From Eustoma russellianum (lineage: Eukaryota > Streptophyta > Magnoliopsida > Gentianales > Gentianaceae): DNA of 64,000 nucleotides. Positions 35,627-46,903 of this stretch are shown piece by piece. The notes beneath the pieces are model-generated. The model had not been told where the DNA came from, ran no database searches, and saw only the letters and a list, made by a program, of their open reading frames with translations. Where the stretch lies: contig AP025055.1 of NCBI GenBank assembly GCA_036186865.1, forward strand, positions 7,240,518 to 7,304,517, in the 5' to 3' direction. The translations under genes and the position numbers were made by a program. How positions within the stretch are numbered: the first letter of the stretch is position 1; each line of letters opens with the position of its first letter.

Positions 35627-38600
35627 TGTTGAGAAAAAGGGGTTTGAGTGATTACAAAATACATGAATTAAATAACGTGTACTAAAGAAATGCATGACAC
35701 GTTTTATGACTTGACACTTTTTTGCATGAAACCTACCTTATATAGTTCATATATAGTGTTGCCGTACTAACGAGCCATGAAGCTTTAAAGCTTACATCAA
35801 ATGGCGAATATTTGTTGTGTTTGAACTATTTCAGGTGCCATCATTAATGAACTAAACTAGTTCATTAAGTGAAGTACTTCGTTAAGTGAACTAAGTAGTT
35901 CATTAAATGGTGATATATTTGGAGACGGCACAAAGGCAATTGAAGAATGGAAATTTTCTCCTCTCCTTTATACACGCCTTATACATATATTTTTATATAT
36001 ATTCAGATTTTTTTAAAAAGGCACTACACACATATATTCCAACGTATTACCGACATGTTATATATTTTACGAACGTACGTTAACGTCACACCACTATATA
36101 TACCCCATATTTATGAGTATATTCAGGTCTTATATTATATGATATAAGTCACGGTGATGACAAAATTATTACAACACATTAAAAGGTTCTAAACCAAAAA
36201 TTATCGTATCGGGTGAATACCGAAACTTCGCCAACGTGTCACGTACTTGCCATATATAGATGGCCAGCCCCCTACACTTCAAATATGGCCAAACATTTCG
36301 TTGCTTACATGGCATATACAGTCATAAAATCATTCCATGTTGGCACACACAAATCACCCCAAATTAAGGCCAAATTGTGGAGATTCCAAATTTAATTTTT
36401 GTCACATGTTAGGCGCCACTTTAAATCAGCCATGAGTGCTGAATATTAAAGTTTAATTTATGTATATTATTTGTAACATAATATATATAACATGTGCAAA
36501 AAGTTGAAATTTAATCGGAGAAAAATTGGGTAATCGACAAACGTCGAAAATTCAGTTTTCTACGAACACGACACATGGAACATTTTTGGCATGACATATA
36601 ACATGTATCTAGAAACTTTTTACATACTCTATCCATTCTAAAGTGTTCTAGAAAAATCAATTAAGGGCTGATTGGAATTTACCATGTGTTTATAATTATT
36701 GTGCACTATTTTACAAAGTTGGTAAAAATAAAATTCACCACATGCACAAGCTATATCACACGCCTACTATAGCTTGTTGGAGCATATGTGCAGCTTTGCT
36801 GGCATCTTTATTGGCCAAGAATGAAGCATACAATGTTGGTGACATAAAGAAAGGAGCTACACAAGATAACATTTCAAATTTTGTCACATTTGTGACACAT
36901 GCTGAAAATTCAGCATGTGTAGTTTATGGCTGCCCGAAATTTTTAAGCTAAATGGTGCCATATTTACTACTTTGAATTATATGGATTGATTGAAAGATAG
37001 TATGACAATGTTTTAAAAATATTATGGAAATAATGTGATGGTATCTTGGAATATCACACATGCTGAAAATTTCAGCATGTGTTGGAATGAATATGGTCGA
37101 TTTTATGGTCATGATGTTTACTAATTTTATTCCAAAATTAGTAGAAATGTTATGTACTAAATGATGATTGATTTTCTTCTTTATTTTCAAGGAATTAATC
37201 TAATGAAAACATGGCAACAATTTGAATAAGTCTTGATAAAGCACATGCTAAAAATTTCAGCATGTGGAGAAAGGGGATGGCCTATTTTTTCATAGAAAAT
37301 TGTGATGAATTGTCTTGATAATTATGTGGAATTGATACGTGACTTATGGCAACAGTTTTGTGACTAATTGGCACATGTTCTTAAAGGTTATTTTCAGATT
37401 TATCTAGTCATCAAATGATGACAACTTCCATCCAATCAATGAGTGCCAAGTAAGCAAGGGCTTAATGATCATCAAATGAGGAGTTGCCAAGTAAGCAAGG
37501 AAATGTCACAATGATGCAATATACTCTTCCACTGACTTAGAAGATAATTTTCAAGAGAAGAAAGAGGCAGCAAGGGGAGGCCACTATTGATAAAAAGGAA
37601 AGAGGAAGGCAAACAAAAACACAAGACAAGTCTTACAAGTTTCCAAGATCAAAAACATTTTCTACTCCTTCTTTCAACACTTCTTTCTTTCTTCTCTCTT
37701 AAAGCCTATTGTATTAATATTCATACATAATGAACAGGCTTCATCTATACCATCATATACTCTATATTGTTGTAAAAGATTGATCAAGGTGTGATCAATC
37801 TTGCATCTGCTAGGTGGTGGTGTTCGTGATCGTTGTAATCACTTACAGCATTTGTAAAGGGTTGGAGTTAGTGTGTAACTCCATCAACCCTTTGTGGTAA
37901 GGTGTTATTTGCGTTTTGTGATTAGTGATAACCGAGGAAGGTATCCTCGGAGACTAGAGTAGGTTGATTTAACTGAACCAGTATAAAATTCCTTGTGTTC
38001 TTTACTTTCAGCACTTACTTTCAGTTTCTAGCACAATGCATCATTTTTAATCATGTTCTTAAAAATAGTAAAAAAAATTCAAAAATCACGAAACTTATGG
38101 GAAACATAGCCACGTGTCTTAAGGTTCATTTGGTGTAAGTTTCAACCCTTTTGGACAAGTATAAGTCATTCAAACATCAAAGGTTCTGAGACTCATGCAG
38201 TCTGATTTTCAGGCATGCAAAGGTTGAGACTTTGAACGCATTTGACTAACTTCCCAAAAGCATTTTTCAAAACTGTTTTAACCCAATTAAATACACCTAA
38301 TAAGGGGTTATTCATTAAATTTTCATAGCATTTGGAGTCACGGTTTAATTGGAATTAATTTTTCAAATCAGACTACCGTTTTTCGAAGATTTGCATAATC
38401 TGACCACAAACGAATTTTAAAAGGGTTAAACGTTGAATTTTAATCTGAAATGTTTAGGAGATACTCAAAACATCTGAGACTAAGATCTCTCCAAGTTTCA
38501 GAATTCTTGAAGACCTGTAACATAGTTTTCAAAACGTTTCAATACAGGTCCTGAAAACAGAAACTGTTTTCAGAAGTTGGGTTTTTATTCTAAAACAATT

Positions 38601-38667
38601 TTAAAAACCACATTTTCCGCACACACTATTCAACCCCCCCTTCTAGTGGTGCCTTGCAGATCCTACA
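35627..38667 (+). repeat. Solo LTR, second Sire-like subfamily
   Basis: 3,041 bp, starts TGTTGAGAAAAAGG and ends GATCCTACA, flanked by ACCAT on both sides (35,622-35,626; 38,668-38,672). No internal region, so it formed by recombination between two LTRs. It is inserted in the LINE RT region. Copy B has the same insertion at 51,074 with internal sequence still attached. Three palindromes near 36,897, 37,057 and 37,242. Confidence 0.92.
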
Positions 38668-38672
38668 ACCAT

Positions 38673-40050
38673 CACATGGCCTCCTCTGGTGCACTAGTCT
38701 TAGAACTATGCATGTTAGAGTGACTTATACTTATCCAAATTTGATGAAACTTGTTCCAAATGAAAGCTAAGACATGTTTTTATATTTCTGAAAAAATTGG
38801 AGATTTTTTGAAAATTTTCGCTATTTTTCCGTGCGTATGAAAACGATGCAGAAAACTGAAACTGAAAGTAAAAGTGCTGAAAGTAAATAACACTAGGATT
38901 TTTATACTGGTTTGGTCAAATCGACTTACTCTGGTCTTCGAGGACACCTTTTCAGTATTCACTAAACGCAAATAACACCTTGACACACGGGTGACTAGAG
39001 TCAAACACCAACTCCACCCTTTTACAACAAACTATCAAAAACAACGACACGAATACCACCAGCAAACAAATGAATACCTTCATCAACCTTGTACAAGAGA
39101 TGAACGTGTGTGGGTGGTATAAACAAAGTCTATATAGTATATGAAAGATAAGAATGACAGGCTTGAGGGTAAGAGCAAGAGAAAAGAATAAGAGAAGAAG
39201 AGAACAGTCTTGCTTGATCTTGATAGAATATGAACTTTGACTTGGTTTTGTCTTGAACACTTTGCCCCTATTCTTGAACACTTTGCCCCTACTTATAGGT
39301 GTGAATGGCATGCCTAGGCTGGTGAAAACTCCCTTCAAATTTGTCTTGAATGCCTTGGAAGATTGCCTTGTATAATATGCTAACACACCCTTGATTACTT
39401 GGTGAAATATGATTTGACGAACTACTTGTCTTTGTCTAGTTGTCGCTTCATGATTGGACATCGTTTGTCCACCTTGGAATTCCATAAAATGAATTGGAAA
39501 TTCAACCAAAAATCTGAAACACATCCTCAAATACACACAAGTTAAGTTTCAATCAATCAAGATGTGATTGCTCCACAATTTTGGAAGACAATTAGAGCAA
39601 AATGAGGTACAAAAATCGGCCATATTGAAACATGTGCTGAAACTTCTGCATTTGTTTTTTTTGAAATGTTTCCACGTGTATCTTGCCTTCTTCAATGTCA
39701 TCAATCACATTTGGCTTATCCTCCACCAATAAAAGTGCTAAACAAGCTTCACTTAGGCTCCAAATGATGTGTAACAGGCATGTAAATCATCAGCACGATG
39801 TGCTGAAATTACTTTTGTAAACTTTGTCAAATAATGATATAATCTTTACGCAAATAGTAAATTTCAATCAACCCTTAATTGATTTTTCTAGAATACTCTA
39901 ATATGTCTTGGATGTTTAAAGAGTTTCTACATACATGTTACACCATGACCAAAACGTTCCAAGCATTGTAAGTGTAGAAAACCGAATTTTTGACTTCCGT
40001 CGATTACACGATTTTTTTCCAATTAATCTCAAACTTCTTAGACATGTAAT
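38673..40050 (-). repeat. LINE scrap and reversed Sire-like LTR fragment
   Basis: About 18 bp of LINE-like sequence, then, from about 38,690, a reversed LTR covering roughly LTR positions 900-2,450 (in reverse). It ends at 40,050, where the next LTR begins. No LTR end or primer site is present on this piece. Frames at 38,952-39,536 have no recognisable product. Confidence 0.75.
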
Positions 40051-40184
40051 TGTTGAGAAATATGTTCGGATAATTTTCAAGGTCATGATTTTAAGTGGTG
40101 GATACTTAAAAATGTACACATATTGTTATAAATGATTAAGAGTTGAAAAAGTTAAGAAAAATGACATTGATCTCTCAGGTTCTT

Positions 40185-40415
40185 GCACTTCGATCTATTG
40201 ATATACTTCGATCCCTCACATCGATCGTTCCATATAAGGCAGAGAAAAACCAAAACCTTACTGTGAGACTTCGATCTCTAAACATGAGACACATTGATCG
40301 ATCGATGTACACCGAATCCTCACTTCGATCGATCGATGTAGGTCAGAGACAAACTCTGAAACTCACTGTGAGACATTGATCTCTAAAACTGAGGCACTTC
40401 GATCGATCGATGTCT
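40185..40415 (+). repeat. GATCGATCGATG repeat cluster
   Basis: About 105-bp imperfect repeats (CTGTGAGAC...GATCTCTAAA...) with the core GATCGATCGATGT at 40,296, 40,327 and 40,401, and weaker TCGATC copies before. The core is palindromic (ATCGATCGAT). Lies in the first 400 bp of the LTR. Confidence 0.8.
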
Positions 40416-41552
40416 AGGATATTTAAATATTTTTTCTAAATTTCGATAAAATGGTTGTTTTTATTTCTACATGATTTCTATATGTTCATTATTTGAATAT
40501 TATTTGTTTTGATGATTATAAATGTCTTATGACTAATGTGTTTCTACAACATACCAAAAAGGGGAAAATTGGTATTTTGAGTTTGTAGGAACATGACATG
40601 GTGAAAACATTTCGAGGACTTATTCTCATCTTATTTATCATGACAAAGGTTTTATTATATCTATTTCTGACCATCCGGGTCATTTCTGGAGTTATTCTCT
40701 CATCAGGGGCATTTTGGCCATTTTACCTCTGAGGGCACTTTTGGTATTTTTACTCAAGGAATCTCTTCAGTATATTATTATCTTCATTCTCGAGTTGATT
40801 TATAATTAACTCGAATATTATTTTGTTTTTTTCTATTATTTCTCCGAATTGATAATATTATCGACAGTATCGGGATATGTGACGAGTTGTGATGTCACAT
40901 TCTATTTCTTTCTTGATGACCTTCTTCTATATGTTATTGGAGGATATTGATCATCATTTTTCAGAGAAATTAAAGGTGTTAAATGTGTGAAATTGATCAC
41001 AACATACAAGGAGAAAAAGTTGGAATTTTGGTGTTGTATGTTGACATAATCTTGTCAACTATTATTTGTTGATTTCTCTTAAAAAATCTGGGTTGATAGG
41101 CATATATACAGCCTCAAAAACGTGTATATACAGGTGGAAATGATGGTGTACTCATTTTATGACTTGGTGACAAGTGGATCAACCAAAAAGAAGCTAGTTG
41201 GCAAAATTGCCAACTTGGAAACATTTGAAATAGTAGCCAACGGCTACATGGAAGAAAATGTTTGAATTGTTCGAAATTTTCAGCCATCACATACGTATTA
41301 TCTTGCCAAGGAGTTGAGGTTTTGTTGTGGTATTATCCTTTAGTTTTATCTCTGCATTTCAAGCAAATTCCAAGACACTTTTGGAGACAAAAAATTCGGC
41401 CAATATGTGTACAAAGGTGGACCAATTATGTTGTTTCATTTTGCCAAGTGTATAAGGTGATTATGTGGCCACCCAATAGTGTGAAGACACTTAAGCATTG
41501 ATGATGAAGATAGTGACACATTGGAGTTCTTATCTACAAGGTTCATTTAACC

Positions 41553-41562
41553 CTATAAATAG
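41553..41562 (+). promoter_or_regulatory. Candidate LTR TATA box
   Basis: CTATAAATAG followed by a GAAGAAGAAGAACACAC leader-like stretch, a near-consensus plant TATA box about 1.5 kb into the LTR. Likely U3/R border; motif-based only. Confidence 0.55.
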
Positions 41563-41897
41563 AATGCAAAGGTGAAGAAGAAGAACACACAACTTTCAAG
41601 CAAACTTGAAAATCATTCTTGATATTCTCTTCTTCTTGATTCTTTCTTTGTGCCGCTAAGGTGTTTCATTTCTTGTTGTTGTTGAGCTACACTACACACG
41701 CCTCCTTATGTCTCATTTTCAAGATTGATTAGCCAAATTTATAAGGCTACATCAATAGGTGATAGAGGTGTTGCAAGCAAGAGTTGCATAGAGGTGTTCA
41801 TCCAAGTCTTGAATAGGGTTGGTGTTTAACCCAAGGATCAAGCTTGGTTCTTGTTGTAATTTGGTTCATACATAGTGAAATCTAAGGAAAGGTGTTC

Positions 41898-43177
41898 TGA
41901 TGCGATTCAAGGAGCCCTAAACATACAAACTCCATAAATAAGAAACTTTTGCACAAATAGAAGATGTAAACTAAAGAGCTTCTTATTCAAACATATACAA
42001 GATGAGCCAAGGAATGTAGACGCATGATTTTTCTATGTTTATTGAGGATATGATCTGATTGTCCAAGTGTTTCAATGCATATTATAAGATGTAAGGGCTG
42101 GTAGGATGGCAGGATGGTCATTTCATGTGTTGTCGTCGTAATATCGAGTTTAGTTTTTTGTGTTGTCTTTGTTTTTGTCTAGGATATTTTATAGAATCTT
42201 TTAATATGTGTTTATAGTTCTAATGGTCGTTTCTGAGTGTTTTCTAAGGTGACAAAGCTAAATAAGAAAAAGTGGCTTGGATGATCTCTATTTTTCAGGA
42301 AGGCACCCAGACACTGTTTGGTATTTTGGATGCGTAGGTCGGAGTACTGGTTCAAATGGGTTAAATCTACTTGGAGGTGTTAGAAAATTCAGTTTTGGAC
42401 AATTTTTAGGCTTTGCGCTTTTCCTAATTTGTGCTACAAGATGGACCGAAATCAAATGGAAGATAGGAGTCCATAATCGAATGTACTGAATCCCACTAGA
42501 TAGATACCTGATTTTTGGAAGGCCGTGTCTCTTTGAAGAAAAGTCCAAATGAGGTGATTCAAAAGCCCAAATTCAAGTCCATTTCATGTGCTACAACATT
42601 GCTGAAGAGTTAAAAGCCTAATGCAGCGTCTAGAAGCAGGTAGAAGTCAACAACTGACAGGGTGTATTCCAGGGCGAGATTTTAGGGATTTGGATTATGT
42701 AATCTTCCTTGATTAGCTTTGACTTGTCTTTTATGTAGATTTGATTTAGATTGATTGGTAGTGATCTGATGAGTTTGATTTATTATTTATCTTTTAGGAA
42801 TAGCAAAAATATAGCCTTATATAAGGTATGAAATGCAGCACGAGAAGGCAGATTTCTCAGAATTTCAATTTCAAAATTCCAATCTTTTGGCAGTTGTGTG
42901 CTTTTCTTTCACTTGTGTGGTTTCTATGGTTTTCACAAATTAAAATCAAGGCTAGATCCAATCAAGGTTTGAGAAAACCTATTTGATAAATCACAATCCA
43001 AGGATACTGAACGACTTGTTGGATTGGGATATTATAATTGCTCGACGTAGACGTTGTTGATTTCTCTTGTCCAAGAAGATGGTATTTGTGTCATTGTCCC
43101 ACGCAAGGGCTGATCAAAGCTGTCTTTTGGAGTTGAAAGAAAAGATCGTTAATTCCATAAGATTCAAGATCGTATCA
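41898..43177 (+). repeat. Nested solo LTR (unknown family)
   Basis: 1,280 bp inside the Sire-like LTR, flanked by TGTTC (41,893-41,897 and 43,178-43,182). Ends are TGATGCGAT and ATCGTATCA, an imperfect 9-bp inverted repeat with the TG...CA signature. The host LTR is continuous across it (GGTGTTC | CTTGGGACTGGAG). No coding sequence or primer site; strand not determined, given as plus by convention. Confidence 0.8.
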
Positions 43178-43246
43178 TGTTCCTTGGGACTGGAGTAGGT
43201 CACATTAACCGAACCAGGATAAATCTTTGGTGTTCTTGTCTTCTTT

Positions 43247-43397
43247 CGGCACATATAGAGCCGGGGGTCTCACTGGAAGCAGAATCTCTATCCCTTGGGA
43301 CAGAGGTATTTTCTACCTACCACTTACACTCCACATACCCTAACGATAGCTTTTGTTGTCGTTGGGCTATACTGGGTACGAATGATGATGATGATGA
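43247..43397 (+). mobile_element. SINE, Au-like, 5'-truncated
   Basis: About 151 bp with GAGCCGGGGGTCTCACTGGA, CTCTATCCCTTGGGACAG and GGGCTATACTGGGTA, matching the 3' body of Au-type plant SINEs as I remember it. The tail is (GAT)n instead of the usual TTG repeat. A 16-bp target duplication TGTTCTTGTCTTCTTT lies at 43,231-43,246 and 43,398-43,413. The pol III box A region is absent. Confidence 0.85.
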
Positions 43398-44100
43398 TGT
43401 TCTTGTCTTCTTTACACTCTTCTGTTTTCTGCCTGTTTTTCTCTGCAGATTTCACACAATTTCTCATGTTTTGACAAAATAGCTAAACACTTTCAAAATT
43501 CGTGATTTTTGGTGGCGTCATACTTTAGACTGTTAGCTTTCATTTTCTATAAGAAGCACTTGATTTGAGCAATGGAAAGTTAGTCTTTCAGTCCTTGCAA
43601 GATAACAGCTCCAATCTGGCTGCAATCTTACAAGTTTTGAAAAAACATGAATTCTTTTTTAACCAAGAATGGTTTAAGATCAGGGCCTTTTGGAAACATA
43701 AACTTGACATCCTAAGGAGTGGTTTGATACAAAGATCAACCTTTTTGGTTAAAAATTCAAAGAGAAACACGTTTTCAAAGTTCAGCAACATTCTGTCTAA
43801 TTCTGTCCAGATTGGCCATCTGAATCTTTTTATTTGTTTGAAGGGTCAAACAATCTTATTTTTATCTGATTTTTGGATAAAGCCTTTTCAAGACATTGAA
43901 GTTAAGTTCTGGAAATTTTGGATACTTTTTGGAGTTGTGTGCACCGATTTATGAATTTTTCAAAAACGAGTTTTGAATCTGAGGTGGTCTCAGATTCTGT
44001 TTTCAAAGGGGATTTTAATCAAGGGTAGTAGTGTAATTTCCGCTGACCACTATTCATTCCCCATTAAGTGGTGTTTATTACAGGTGCACGGTCAAAAAAT

Positions 44101-44112
44101 TGGTATCAGAGC
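44101..44112 (+). other. Primer-binding site of segment B element
   Basis: TGGTATCAGAGC, the standard initiator tRNA-Met complement, six bases after the LTR end at 44,094. Confidence 0.88.
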
Positions 44113-44220
44113 CAGGCTAAAACCACTCTGAGAAGCAAGATTCAAAATCATACGAAGAATACAAGGCCAAGAAATAATAATACATAGTAGCCTGGTAATA
44201 TCAAGTCTAAGGTACACACA

Positions 44221-45187
44221 ATGGCCATTATTTTACACAAAAGTGAGTTCGAAGGTATGTGTACACAACGTCCTCCTTTTTTCGATTGAAATAATTTCGT
44301 TCATTGGAAACTTAGAATGAGGCTATTCTTAATGGCTATAGACATCGATTTATGGTCTATAGTTGAAGATGGGCCGTACATTCGAAATTAAAATTGTACA
44401 AGTTAGTGGAGACACACAAGAAGTGGAAAAATATAAAAGTGAATGGTCTTCCGAAGATAATGAATGCTAAGGCTATGCAATTACTGTTAAACTAACTAAC
44501 GACTTCTGAAGCAGGATATGTGTCAAATTGCACAAGTGCACACAACATGTGGAAATCATTAGAATTAAAGCATGAAGCTACTAGCGGTGTGAAAGAATCA
44601 AAGATAAACATGCTTATGTCTAAGCTTGAATCTTTCAAAATGTTGCCGAACGAATCCACAACATTTATGGATTTAAGGATTACAAACATTTTCAATGCCT
44701 TTGAAGCTTTAGGAAAATCATTTACCAACAACGAGAAAGTTCAAAAGGTGCTGCGAAGCCTTCCTAGTGAATGGGATCCTAAAGTCACGGAAATTGCGGA
44801 AACAAAATCAATCACTAAAATGGATGAATTGATCGGTTCACTTAGAGTTTACAAAGTAAAACTAAACAAACGAAATTCCGAATAATCTAAATCATCCGGT
44901 AAGTCTATTGCTTTCAAATCAGCTGAGTCACACACAAATAATGATGATAGTAATAGTGATAATAAATTAGATGATGATTTAATATTAATAGCTAGAAAAC
45001 TTAGAAAGTTTTTCAAACAACCAAATAGAAATGGAAAAAAGTGGTAAAATAAAGAGTTAAAATGCTACAAATGCGGTCAAAAAGGACATATCTCATATGA
45101 TTTCCCAGCCAAGAAAAATAACAATAATAACAAACAAGCTAAGGACAAGGGCAAAAGACTAAGACAAAGGAGTCCAAGTCAAGAAGA
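44221..45187 (+). pseudogene. Sire-like gag, segment B
   Basis: ATG at 44,221. Decayed N-terminus (RPPFFD then a stop; WKLRMRLFLMAIDIDLWSIVEDGPY), then an open stretch 44,520-44,885 with the UBN2 domain (SLELKHEATSGVKESKINML, VLRSLPSEWDPKVTE) ending in TAA. A zinc knuckle at about 45,061 (CYKCGQKGHISYDF) has Phe for the last Cys. Several stops; not functional. Confidence 0.83.
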
Positions 45188-45867
45188 GGCAAACGAGCAA
45201 TGAAGGCAAGCACGTGGAGCGACTCGTCCGACTAAGAATCTGACACTAAGAAAGCTCAAGTCTGCTTCGTATCCAACGAGGCAAGTTCTTCGTCTGATGA
45301 AGATTCTGATAATGAAATGTCATTTGATGAACTGTATGAAGAATTTCTAAGGATGCATGCTCACTGTAAAAGGCTGTCTTATGCAAAGAAGAAACTAATT
45401 GAAGAAAATGACAAATTGAGGACGTCCAACTTGGAATTTTTTTATCAATTAGAATCTTTTAAACAAGAGTCTACTAATACTCTTGATTCTTTAAAGATTA
45501 AGATTGAATCATATAGGAAAAATGAACATGCATTAAATACTAAAAATAATATGTTGAAATCTAAGTTAGAAAGTTGTGAAAATGAGATAGTTCAACTTAA
45601 ATCATTAGAATTAAAGCATGAAGGTACTAGCAATGTAAAAGAGTCAAAGATAAACATGCTTATATCTGAGCTTGAATCTTTCAAAATGTTGTCGAACGAA
45701 TCCATAAAATCTATGGATTTGAGGATTACTAACATTTTCAATGCCCTTGAAGCTTTAGGAAAATCATTTACCAACAACAAGAAAGTTCAAAAGGTGCTGC
45801 AAATCCTTCCTGCTGAATGGGATCCTAAAGTCACGGCAATTGAAGAAACAAAATCAATCATTAAAAT
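45188..45867 (+). pseudogene. Gag coiled coil fused to duplicated gag segment
   Basis: Acidic Ser-rich stretch (SSSSDEDSDNEMSFDELYEE) and coiled coil (KKKLIEENDKLRTSNLEFFY; NNMLKSKLESCENEIVQLK). At 45,599 it switches into a second copy of the UBN2 segment (LELKHEGTSNVKESK ... LPAEWDPKVTAIEE), repeating 44,553-44,820. It stops at the reversed LTR border, 45,868. 184-aa frame at 45,317-45,871. Confidence 0.82.
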
Positions 45868-46791
45868 GTAGGACCTGTATAGCACCACTAGAAGGGGGGT
45901 TGAATAGTGTGTGCGGAAAAACTTGTTTTTAAAAATGTTTGGCCCAAAAAAACCCGACTTCTGAAAACAGTTCCTGTTTTCAGATCCTCATTTGAAATAA
46001 TTAAATGACCTTGTTAGATACCTTCAAAAATTATGAAATTTGATGATATTCTGCTCTCAGATGTTTTGAGTATCTCCTAAAAATTTCAAATTCAAATTCA
46101 ACTCCTAACCCTTTGAAAATACGTTTGTGGTTAGATTGCGTAAATCTGCCAGAAATGGTACTCCGACTTGAAAAATTTATTCCGATTAATTCGTAACTCC
46201 AAATGGTCTGAAAATTTAATGGGTTGAAACAGTTTTGAAAAGTTCCTTTGGGAAGTATGTCAAATACGTTGATGTCCTCAACCTTTGCAAGTCTGAAAAT
46301 CAGATTGCATTAGTCTCAGAACTATTAATGTTTGATTGACTTATACTTGTCCAAATAGGTTGAAACTTGCGCCAAATGAAACTTAAGAGCATGGCTATGT
46401 TTCTGCAAATTTTTAGAATTTTTTAAAGTCGTTTAATATTTTCACTACTGCAACGAAATCAACGCAGAAACTGAAAACTGAAAGTAAAGTGCTTAAAGTA
46501 AAGACACCAAGGATTTTATATTGGTTCGGTTAAATCAACCTATCTAGTCTTCGAAGACACCTTCCTCGATTATCAATAAACACAAAATAACACCTTATAG
46601 CAAGGGTTGCTGGAGTTACACAACAATTCCGCCCTTTTACAAACGTACAATCAATCACACTGATCGCGAACACCACCATCGAACGGATGAAGGTTAGATC
46701 ACACCTTGATCAACCTTTTACAAAAAATGAGTCGTGTATGGTGATATAAACAAAGCCTGTTCAATATTTTAAATATAACAGCAAAGGCTTG

Positions 46792-46822
46792 GAAGAAGAA
46801 GAAGAAGAAGAAGAAGAAGAAA
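46792..46822. repeat. (GAA)n microsatellite
   Basis: About ten GAA units in the reversed LTR; copy A at 23,408-23,423 has about half as many. Confidence 0.9.
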
Positions 46823-46898
46823 GAAAAAAGAAAAGAAGGAAATGGTTGAGCTTCTTGATCTTGAGAGAATGAGAGTTGTAGTCTTGACTTTGTTTGCA

Positions 46899-46903
46899 CT
46901 ACT
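46899..46903. other. Empty T1 insertion site
   Basis: CTACT within TTTGCACTACTTCTCTCC. The same flanks in segment A are split by T1, with CTACT on both sides. This confirms both the T1 borders and that T1 came after the A/B duplication. Confidence 0.92.

Larger units (their letters stand above)
40051..44094 (+). repeat. Sire-like 5' LTR of segment B element
   Basis: Starts TGTTGAGAAATATG, ends ACGGTCA, six bases before a primer-binding site. It is 4,044 bp long, of which 1,285 bp are a nested solo LTR with its target duplication; without it and the SINE the LTR is about 2.6 kb, near that of T1. ORFs inside it (41,262-41,501; 43,565-43,954) do not resemble proteins I know. Confidence 0.8.

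Noticed and set aside
35627..38667. LTR at 35.6 kb as the left end of a full element
   Set aside because: The ACCAT duplication on both sides of a single LTR shows a solo LTR.
41262..41501. 79-aa ORF upstream of the LTR TATA box
   Set aside because: Lies in U3, no recognisable domain and no close relative in the sister LTRs.
43565..43954. 129-aa ORF inside the Sire-like LTR
   Set aside because: No motif, AT-rich random composition, lies in U5-like LTR sequence just before the primer-binding site.
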